Assembly (NCBI GenBank): GCA_020029455.1
Contig: JAIBJH010000090.1
Location: 1-9,626, forward strand
Source of the DNA: Hyphomicrobiales bacterium
Lineage (GTDB): Bacteria; Pseudomonadota; Alphaproteobacteria; Rhizobiales; Aestuariivirgaceae
Length of the DNA stretch: 9,626 bases
Reading direction: 5' to 3'
In this document: positions 4,841 through 9,626 of the stretch, one piece after another
Position numbering within the stretch: position 1 is the first letter of the stretch
Layout: each line of letters opens with the position of its first letter
The notes under the pieces: generated by a model
Database searches by the model: none
Told to the model about the DNA's origin: nothing
What the model saw: the letters and a program-made list of their open reading frames with translations, nothing else
Translations under genes and position numbers: made by a program

Positions 4841-6247
4841 ATGGCAAATGAACTGAACTGGATGACCGCCCAAGCCCTTGCCAAGGGCTTTTCGGCCAAA
4901 AAGTTTTCCCCAACCGAGGTCACAAAGGCTTGCCTGGCCCAGATTCGGGCCCATGAAGGCACCCTCAATGCCATGTCCCATATGGATGAGGACACGACTC
5001 TGGCCATGGCAAAAGCGTCGACTCAGCGCTGGAGCAGGGGAAAGCATCTGGGACCCCTCGATGGGGTGCCCGTCCTCATCAAGGAAATCGTGCTGGCGAA
5101 GGGCTGGCCCACCCGCCGCGGCTCCAAAACCGTCGATCCCAAGGGGCCATGGGAGCATGACGCCCCCTGCGTGGCGCGCCTAAGGGAGGCGGGTTGTGTC
5201 TTCCTCGGCGAAACAACCACCCCGGAATTCGGCTGGAAGGGCGTCACCGATTCTCTCCTCACCGGCATCACCCGCAACCCTTGGGATACAACCACCACTC
5301 CCGGTGGCTCCTCCGGCGGATCATCGGCAGGCCTGGCGGCGGGCTATGGCCCTTTGGCCATAGGCACTGATGGGGGCGGCTCCATCCGCATCCCGGCCGG
5401 CTTCACTGGCACCTTCGGGCTGAAGCCGTCTTTCGGGCGCGTGCCGGCCTGGCCGCTCTCACCCTTCGGCACCGTGGCCCATGTGGGGCCCATGACCCGC
5501 ACCGTCACCGATGCCGCATTGATGATGGATGCGATCACAGGGCCTGACAACCGCGACTGGCATTCCTTGCCCTTTGACGGGGCGGGTTACACGAGGAACC
5601 TCAAGCAGAACATCAAAGGCTTGCGCATCGCGTTCTCGCCGAACCTCGGTTACGTCGATGTGGACCCTGAGATCGCGGCGCTGGTGGAGCAGGCTGTGAA
5701 GGTGCTGCGCAAACTCGGTACGAAGGTGACGGTGATTGATCCCGGCTTCAAGGATCCCGTTGATTGTTTCCGCGTACTGTGGTGGGCGGGGGCAAACTAT
5801 GCACTCGGCAATCTGCCGCCGGAGAAAAAAGCGCTGCTTGAGCCGGCCTTGGCTGACGTTGTTGAGCAGGGCAATGGTTTCACCTCGCGCGATATCTTCG
5901 AAGCCAACCGCCAGCGTGGGCAGCTCGGCACGCAGATGCGCCTCTTCATGGAAAACTATGATGTGTTGCTAACGCCGACACTTCCAGTGCCAGCCTTCGA
6001 GGCCGGACAGCTGCAGCCTGCCAGCACCGACAGGTCCGGCAAATGGGTGAACTGGACGCCCTTCACCTATCCCTTCAACCTGACGCAGCAGCCGGCCGCG
6101 AGCGTGCCTTGCGGCTTCACCAAGGCGGGCCTGCCCGCAGGCCTCCATGTCATCGGCCGCATGTTCGATGATCGTACGGTGCTGAAGGTTTGCGCCGCCT
6201 ATGAGCGCGAGACGGAGTTTGGGCTGATGAAGCCAAAGGGATACTAA
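4841..6247 (+). CDS. Amidase signature family hydrolase
   Basis: A 468-residue cytoplasmic hydrolase of the amidase signature family, which cleaves carboxamides (amino-acyl or aryl amides) through a Ser-cisSer-Lys triad. All three residues are present: K81 in VLIKEIV, S157 in PGGSSGGSSAG and S181 in GTDGGGSIRIPA. S157 and S181 are 24 residues apart, as in fatty-acid amide hydrolase. No signal peptide is visible. The ATG at 4841 follows TGAGGA at 4829-4834. The length is normal for the family and the frame intact. GatA of the tRNA amidotransferase is in the same family, but there is no gatB or gatC neighbour here and the C-terminal half is of general amidase type. The substrate cannot be predicted. 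It is divergent from the small exported protein genes and followed on the same strand by a 62-residue membrane protein. Confidence 0.93.
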   Translation: MANELNWMTAQALAKGFSAKKFSPTEVTKACLAQIRAHEGTLNAMSHMDEDTTLAMAKASTQRWSRGKHLGPLDGVPVLIKEIVLAKGWPTRRGSKTVDPKGPWEHDAPCVARLREAGCVFLGETTTPEFGWKGVTDSLLTGITRNPWDTTTTPGGSSGGSSAGLAAGYGPLAIGTDGGGSIRIPAGFTGTFGLKPSFGRVPAWPLSPFGTVAHVGPMTRTVTDAALMMDAITGPDNRDWHSLPFDGAGYTRNLKQNIKGLRIAFSPNLGYVDVDPEIAALVEQAVKVLRKLGTKVTVIDPGFKDPVDCFRVLWWAGANYALGNLPPEKKALLEPALADVVEQGNGFTSRDIFEANRQRGQLGTQMRLFMENYDVLLTPTLPVPAFEAGQLQPASTDRSGKWVNWTPFTYPFNLTQQPAASVPCGFTKAGLPAGLHVIGRMFDDRTVLKVCAAYERETEFGLMKPKGY

Positions 6248-6363
6248 GCCTTTACCAAGCATTATCCTTAAGCAACGCTTTAACTCGGTGCCTAATTCGT
6301 TCCGGCGTACAATGTTTGCATCCGAAGGGCTCTATTAACGCCTTCGCAATCATGGAGCGGCAC

Positions 6364-6552
6364 ATGAAATCGCTCGCAATATCTGGTTTGGCACTCATTG
6401 GAATGAACAGCGTGGCCCACGCGAAAACGGGCCTCGAGGCTCTCGATTCCATCACGGATATCTTTTCGGCTGCAGGCAGCAACAGCTCTTGGCTGCTCAT
6501 CGCTGTGATCGCCTTCGTGATCTATATCGCCGGTTCCGCCCATCGGGCCTGA
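6364..6552 (+). CDS. Small membrane protein, function unknown
   Basis: A 62-residue protein. The ATG at 6364 has GGAG at 6354-6357, six bases upstream, and opens a good signal peptide (MKSLAISGLALIGMNSVAHA, likely cut after residue 20). The upstream in-frame ATGs at 6316 and 6352 would only add a polar extension. After the signal comes a short amphipathic stretch (LEALDSITDIFSAAG), then a hydrophobic segment SWLLIAVIAFVIYIAG (42-57) and a four-residue basic tail SAHRA. If the signal is cut, about 42 residues remain, anchored by the C-terminal helix. There are no cysteines and no known motif. It lies between amidase and BKACE with gaps of 116 and 159 bases, so operon membership is uncertain. 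Confidence 0.65.
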   Translation: MKSLAISGLALIGMNSVAHAKTGLEALDSITDIFSAAGSNSSWLLIAVIAFVIYIAGSAHRA

Positions 6553-6567
6553 CGCCTTTCCCAAATC

Positions 6568-6639
6568 TCTCCATGGGCCTTCCGGACTTGATCCGGGACC
6601 AACCAGACTGGGTCGGCGGGTCAAGCCCACCGATGGAGA
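6568..6639. repeat. REP-like imperfect inverted repeat
   Basis: TCTCCAT (6568-6574) and ATGGAGA (6633-6639) bound an imperfectly self-complementary element. Inside is the stem CCGGA-CTTGA-TCCGG (6582-6596), a motif seen often in intergenic repeats of rhizobia and relatives. It lies between the small membrane protein and BKACE. Other genomic copies cannot be counted from this window. Confidence 0.5.
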
Positions 6640-6683
6640 AAAGTGGAACGCATTTCCATTTAGGACGGTAGCCCACTAGAGTG

Positions 6684-6702
6684 CTCCGGCAACTTTCCGG
6701 AG
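6684..6702 (+). promoter_or_regulatory. Hairpin covering the BKACE ribosome site
   Basis: CTCCGG (6684-6689), a 7-base loop, and CCGGAG (6697-6702) form a perfect 6-pair stem. Its 3' arm contains the GGAG (6699-6702) that is the only Shine-Dalgarno match before the ATG at 6712. The hairpin would lower initiation unless opened. Confidence 0.45.
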
Positions 6703-6711
6703 TAACTCTTC

Positions 6712-7638
6712 ATGGCCAATAAGGTCATCATCACCTGCGCCGTCACCGGCTCTATCCACACACCATCCATGTCGCCGCATCTTCCAGTCACCGCACAGGA
6801 GATCGCCGATGCAGCCGTCGGCGCGGCAGAGGCGGGCGCCGCCATCGTGCATCTGCATGCGCGCGATCCGAAAGATGGTAGGCCCGACCAGTCACCGGAG
6901 GCCTTCGAGCCAATCTTGAAGTCGATCAAGCAGCGTACCGGCGCAGTGCTCAACATCACCACCGGCGGCGCTGCCACCATGACCATCGAGCAGCGCGTGA
7001 AGCCCGCCGCCACCTTCAAGCCGGAAGTTGCTTCCCTCAACATGGGGAGCATGAACTTCGGGCTTTTCCCGATGCTCGCCCGCTTCAAGGACTTCAAGCA
7101 CGACTGGGAGCGGCCCTATCTCGAAGCCTCGCGCGAGCGCATCTTCAAGAACACTTTCGCCGACATCGAATACATCCTCACAACTTGTGCCGAAAATGGC
7201 ACGCGCTTCGAGATCGAATGCTATGACATCGGCCATCTCTATACGCTGGCGCATTTTGCAGATCGCGGTGTGGTGAAGCCGCCCTTCTTCGTGCAGAGCG
7301 TCTTTGGAATTCTCGGCGGCATCGGCACACATGCCGAGGATGTGATGCATATGAAGCGCACCGCCGACAGGCTTTTCGGCAGCAACTATCGCTGGTCGGT
7401 GCTTGGGGCAGGGCGGAATCAGATGCCTATTGCCGCCATTGCCGCAGCCATGGGCGGCAATGTGCGCGTGGGGCTTGAGGATTCGCTCTGGCTCGGCAAG
7501 GGCCGCTTTGCCGAAAGCAACGCCGCGCAGGTGAAACAGGTGCGCGGCATCGTGGAAGGCCTTGGCCTCGAGATTGCAACGCCAGACGAAGCTCGCGCCA
7601 CTCTCGAATTGAAGGGCGGAGACCGCGTGAATTTTTGA
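6712..7638 (+). CDS. Beta-keto acid cleavage enzyme (BKACE, DUF849)
   Basis: A 308-residue TIM-barrel enzyme of the BKACE family, whose founder Kce condenses 3-keto-5-aminohexanoate with acetyl-CoA and cleaves it to acetoacetate and an acyl-CoA. Zinc ligands H47 and H49 are in IVHLHARD, and the third, E256, is in VRVGLEDS. The flanking R252 and D257 correspond to the catalytic Arg and Asp of Kce. NITTGG (81-86), the segment SVFGILGGIGT (196-206) and LGAGRNQMPIAA (231-242) are also family hallmarks. No transferase or carnitine genes lie next to it, so the specific keto acid is unknown. The length is normal. The start ATG at 6712 follows GGAG inside a hairpin. It is on the same strand as the amidase, but separated by a membrane-protein gene and a repeat. 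Confidence 0.93.
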   Translation: MANKVIITCAVTGSIHTPSMSPHLPVTAQEIADAAVGAAEAGAAIVHLHARDPKDGRPDQSPEAFEPILKSIKQRTGAVLNITTGGAATMTIEQRVKPAATFKPEVASLNMGSMNFGLFPMLARFKDFKHDWERPYLEASRERIFKNTFADIEYILTTCAENGTRFEIECYDIGHLYTLAHFADRGVVKPPFFVQSVFGILGGIGTHAEDVMHMKRTADRLFGSNYRWSVLGAGRNQMPIAAIAAAMGGNVRVGLEDSLWLGKGRFAESNAAQVKQVRGIVEGLGLEIATPDEARATLELKGGDRVNF

Positions 7639-7645
7639 TTGCTCT

Positions 7646-7737
7646 CTCCCCCCAACTTGTTGGGGGAGTGCCCACGCAGTGGGCCAGGGGTTGTGTCAGC
7701 ACATGCTGGATCACCCCCTCCCCGCAGGGGAGGGGTG
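7646..7737. repeat. Composite GC-rich palindromic intergenic repeat
   Basis: Three hairpins in a row: CTCCCCCCAAC/GTTGGGGGAG (7646-7668), CCCAC-GCA-GTGGG (7671-7683), and CACCCC(C)TCCCC-GCA-GGGGAGGGGTG (7712-7737) with one bulge. This C-rich/G-rich mosaic is common between genes in Hyphomicrobiales. It lies between the converging BKACE and beta-propeller genes. It might also act as a two-way barrier to transcription, although neither side has a clear T-run. Confidence 0.6.
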
Positions 7738-7757
7738 AATATGATGCTTTCGGGTGC

Positions 7758-8618
7758 CTATTGGCCGAGCTGCACCCAGCTCAATCCGCTGTCGCTACTT
7801 TCCCACACGCCATTGAGATGGGTGGTCAGGGCGATCTGCGAACGCTTTGCCGGGTTCACCGCCAAATGCAGTGGAATGCCGTCTGCGAACACATTGGAAA
7901 GCAACTCCCAGTTCGCGGTGGCGGATTCATTTGTGTGCATCAGCCCCTTGCCCACAACATAGGCATAGAGCGTGCCATCGGCTTCCGCTTCGACAAGGCT
8001 CACAGCCTCACCGGAAAATGCGATGGGTTTCCAGCTCGCGCCGCCATCTTCCGAAGCCTGCAACCCAGTTTTCGTTGCTGCGTAAACAATCGCGGCTTTT
8101 GTGCCCGATGCTGCAATGGCAATCAGTTCACCCGGCAGTTCGCCAGCCATCACCCAGGTGACGCCGCCATCGTGACTGACCTGCAAGCCGCCGAAGCCGC
8201 CATAGATCGTTTTCGGATCAGCGGCGCTGACATCCATCTGATGGAAGTCGACCGGGCCATTGAGGCCATCGGATATATGCTGCCAGCTTCCGCCGCCATC
8301 CGTTGATTTCAGGAATCCGGAGTTGCCGCCCGTGGAAGGATGCCCGCTTGCATAATAGGCGAGTGGGTCGGCGGGATCGGGAGAAAAGCCCATGTAGTCA
8401 TGGAGCGGGGAAACCTGCGTTGCCTCGCCCGCTGCATCGACTGCAAAAACCCCATGATGGGTGGCGAGCAGCAGCTTTGCGCTGCCGGACCGCGCATAGG
8501 CAATGCCGTGATAGTGGGTGTGGCCCGCAAGCTGCTGCAGCGTTTCGGCTTTGAGGGTGCCTGTTGTGGCGATGAGGCTGGCGGCCAGCGCCAATGGAAT
8601 GCGAATGGAGAAGTTCAT
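7758..8618 (-). CDS. Exported Asp-box beta-propeller protein (F510_1955-like)
   Basis: The ATG at 8618, with GGAG at 8628-8625, gives 286 residues; a longer in-frame start at 8678 is rejected because it precedes the signal peptide. Residues 1-24 are a signal peptide ending LKA. Four Asp-boxes are visible: STDGGGSW (105-112), SHDGGVTW (148-155), SEDGGASW (189-196), and SSDSGLSW (274-281). A degenerate one lies near 231-237. THYHGIA, LLLATHHGVF and DYMGFSPDPADP (74-85) resemble proteins annotated as the F510_1955 glycosylhydrolase family. No catalytic residues of a known glycosidase can be assigned. The fold is probably a periplasmic beta-propeller, and a sensing or binding role is as likely as hydrolysis. 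It lies 72 bases downstream of a Cys/Met-rich exported protein on the same strand, so the two may be co-transcribed. Confidence 0.8.
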   Translation of the reverse strand: MNFSIRIPLALAASLIATTGTLKAETLQQLAGHTHYHGIAYARSGSAKLLLATHHGVFAVDAAGEATQVSPLHDYMGFSPDPADPLAYYASGHPSTGGNSGFLKSTDGGGSWQHISDGLNGPVDFHQMDVSAADPKTIYGGFGGLQVSHDGGVTWVMAGELPGELIAIAASGTKAAIVYAATKTGLQASEDGGASWKPIAFSGEAVSLVEAEADGTLYAYVVGKGLMHTNESATANWELLSNVFADGIPLHLAVNPAKRSQIALTTHLNGVWESSDSGLSWVQLGQ

Positions 8619-8690
8619 TGATGACTCCGCAATTGGATGCTTTTGCTCCGGCGCTTGTCCGGGGCGGCTAAAGTTCAATTGAGCGCGAAG

Positions 8691-9014
8691 TTATATCGGC
8701 GGGACAGGAGGAGAGGTTGAATAGGCCTTTGGAACCGGCTGGGGCCTCATTGTGAAGGCAGAGTTTGCCGTGGCCTTTGCGGTCTGCAGATTGGGCTCGG
8801 CAGGTATCACCAGACAATGCATTTGCGCACACAGCGACATCATTTGCCCTGTGGCCTTGCAGGGAACGCAATCCGGCTTTTCCATTCCGCTCATCTCGGT
8901 CATTGTGGAGGCCGCCGCCGCGTCCTGTGACACAAAGGCGGGCGCAAGCACCGAAAAGCAAAACGCAGCAACCATCAGAACTGCGAGAAAGTTGCGAACA
9001 GCCAAAGCCAACAT
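8691..9014 (-). CDS. Small exported Cys/Met-rich protein, possibly metal-binding
   Basis: With the ATG at 9014 the product has 107 residues. No strong ribosome site is visible, and in-frame ATGs at 9056 and 9137 exist. 9014 is preferred because it puts the hydrophobic segment FLAVLMVAAFCFSVLAPAF (9-27) at the N-terminus as a signal or anchor. Next comes a Met-rich stretch with M38, M41 and M44, then C49-x2-C52, MM (58-59), C62-x4-C67 and MH (65-66). This density of Cys, Met and His suggests binding of copper or another soft metal. The proline-rich tail ends SPPVPPI. DUF2946-type proteins have a similar layout, but I cannot assign it firmly. It precedes the Asp-box protein gene. Confidence 0.6.
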   Translation of the reverse strand: MLALAVRNFLAVLMVAAFCFSVLAPAFVSQDAAAASTMTEMSGMEKPDCVPCKATGQMMSLCAQMHCLVIPAEPNLQTAKATANSAFTMRPQPVPKAYSTSPPVPPI

Positions 9015-9103
9015 GGCGGCACTTATGCGCAAATCCGCTGGCTCATCAAGACACATGGCGTCGCGGCAAAATAGGAACTCCCTCCCTTGAGAGAGAAAAA
9101 CGA

Positions 9104-9216
9104 CCGTCATCCCGTGCAAGGGCGAAGCCCGCGACACAGGATCCCCTGATTAACTTCAATTGGCAATCTGCAAGCCGAACAGGCTCAATGGGTCCCGCCT
9201 TGCGCCGGGATGACGG
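9104..9216. repeat. CCGTCATCCCG-bounded intergenic repeat element
   Basis: CCGTCATCCCG (9104-9114) and CGGGATGACGG (9206-9216) are perfect inverted ends of a 113-base element. GCAAGG/CCTTGC pairing continues inward. This is the form of a repeat very common between genes in Alphaproteobacteria. No ORF-like content is credible inside it. It is the main content of the 264-base gap 9015-9278. Confidence 0.6.
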
Positions 9217-9245
9217 GAACGTTGAAACACTTTGCTGTTGCTTCG

Positions 9246-9267
9246 CCCTCCCCAAAGGAAGGGGTGG
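9246..9267. repeat. Degenerate CCCTCCCC hairpin
   Basis: CCTCCCC (9247-9253) pairs with GGGGTGG (9261-9267) apart from one T-T position, around a 7-base loop. It resembles the third hairpin at 7712-7737. It lies 11 bases past the stop of the PfpI-like gene, but no T-run follows on the minus strand, so it is not called a terminator. Confidence 0.35.
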
Positions 9268-9278
9268 TTGTTCGAATT

Positions 9279-9626
9279 TCACACCGCCTGCGGCACCAGT
9301 TGCTTGACCAGCGCCTTCACCAGCCGTGGCAAATCGTAGGGGAAGCGCGCCGTGATTAGATTGCCGTCTACCACGCAGGGTTCGTCCGAGACGATGGCGC
9401 CGGCGTTCTCAAGATCGATATGAATGTTCCACACCGCCGTTGCCTTTTTGCCCTTGAGGATCTTGGCGCTCACCATCACCCATTGGCCATGGCAGATGGC
9501 GCAGGTTGGTTTGCCCGATGCATGCATTTCGCGCACAAAGTTTTGTGCATCCTTGTCCTGGCGCAGCGCATCCGGGTTCCAGGCGCCGCCGGGCAGCAGC
9601 AGCGCGTCATAATCGGCAACCTTCGC
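9279..9626 (-). CDS. DJ-1/PfpI family protein, partial
   Basis: The C-terminal 115 codons are present; the start lies beyond the right edge. VADYDALLLPGGAWNPDALR is followed by the nucleophile elbow TCAICHGQW (catalytic Cys in ICHG) and AKILKGKKATA. Next come DLENAGAIVSDEP, VVDGNLITARFPYDLP, and a C-terminal helix. This order matches type-1 glutamine-amidotransferase-like proteins of the PfpI/YhbO group, reported as stress-protective proteins with peptidase or deglycase activities, some of them disputed. The in-frame GTG at 9536 is internal and not a start, because the conserved strand and the PGG motif lie upstream of it. It is followed by a short palindrome and a longer repeat element. Confidence 0.9.
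   Translation of the reverse strand, partial: AKVADYDALLLPGGAWNPDALRQDKDAQNFVREMHASGKPTCAICHGQWVMVSAKILKGKKATAVWNIHIDLENAGAIVSDEPCVVDGNLITARFPYDLPRLVKALVKQLVPQAV

Noticed and set aside
6892..7350. 152-codon open frame opposite BKACE
   Set aside because: It is a shadow of a conserved enzyme gene with intact catalytic residues.
7635..8306. 223-codon open frame on the plus strand
   Set aside because: It begins inside the BKACE stop and the intergenic repeat and is antisense to the Asp-box protein, which has clear repeats and a signal peptide.
8765..9307. 180-codon open frame on the plus strand
   Set aside because: It runs across the CCGTCATCCCG repeat element and antisense to the Cys/Met-rich gene. 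There is no domain and the composition is Arg/Ser/Pro-rich.

Overview
The window reads as chromosomal DNA of an alphaproteobacterium, probably of the Hyphomicrobiales or a near relative. The grounds are moderately high G+C, an elongator tRNA-Met of alphaproteobacterial type with encoded CCA, and intergenic palindromes of the CCCTCCCC/GGGGAGGG, CCGTCATCCCG and CCGGACTTGATCCGG types common in that class. The placement is inference from gene content and repeats, not a measured affiliation.

Layout. 1-2077 (minus): a SIMPL/DUF541 periplasmic protein, cut by the left edge, downstream of AMP nucleosidase (amn). 2180-2255 (plus): tRNA-Met(CAT). 2314-2907 (plus): a short cation-efflux-like membrane protein. 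2961-4684 (minus): four small exported proteins with no known function. Three of these (3412-3618, 3998-4192, 4484-4684) are members of one family and the fourth is a six-cysteine protein. 4841-7638 (plus): amidase, a 62-residue membrane protein, and a beta-keto acid cleavage enzyme (BKACE). 7758-9014 (minus): a secreted Asp-box beta-propeller protein preceded by a small Cys/Met-rich exported protein. 9279 to the right edge (minus): a DJ-1/PfpI family protein, cut by the edge.

The most unusual region is 3412-4774. Two adjacent copies of the small exported protein are about 69% identical. Each has its own upstream CTGAA-N5/7-TTCAT box 70-75 bases before the start and a short hairpin presenting the Shine-Dalgarno sequence. 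Each also has a structured 3' region of about 190 bases ending in an intrinsic terminator. The coding parts, the hairpin paired bases and the 3' stem architecture are kept while the sequence between them has drifted, which suggests selected RNA structure. A third, more diverged copy lies downstream and shares the upstream box and the CX4C motif. Their function is unknown.

The remaining genes are ordinary metabolism: AMP breakdown, amide hydrolysis, cleavage of beta-keto acids, and a possible metal- or stress-related envelope pair at 7758-9014. No phage, transposase, CRISPR array or rRNA was seen.
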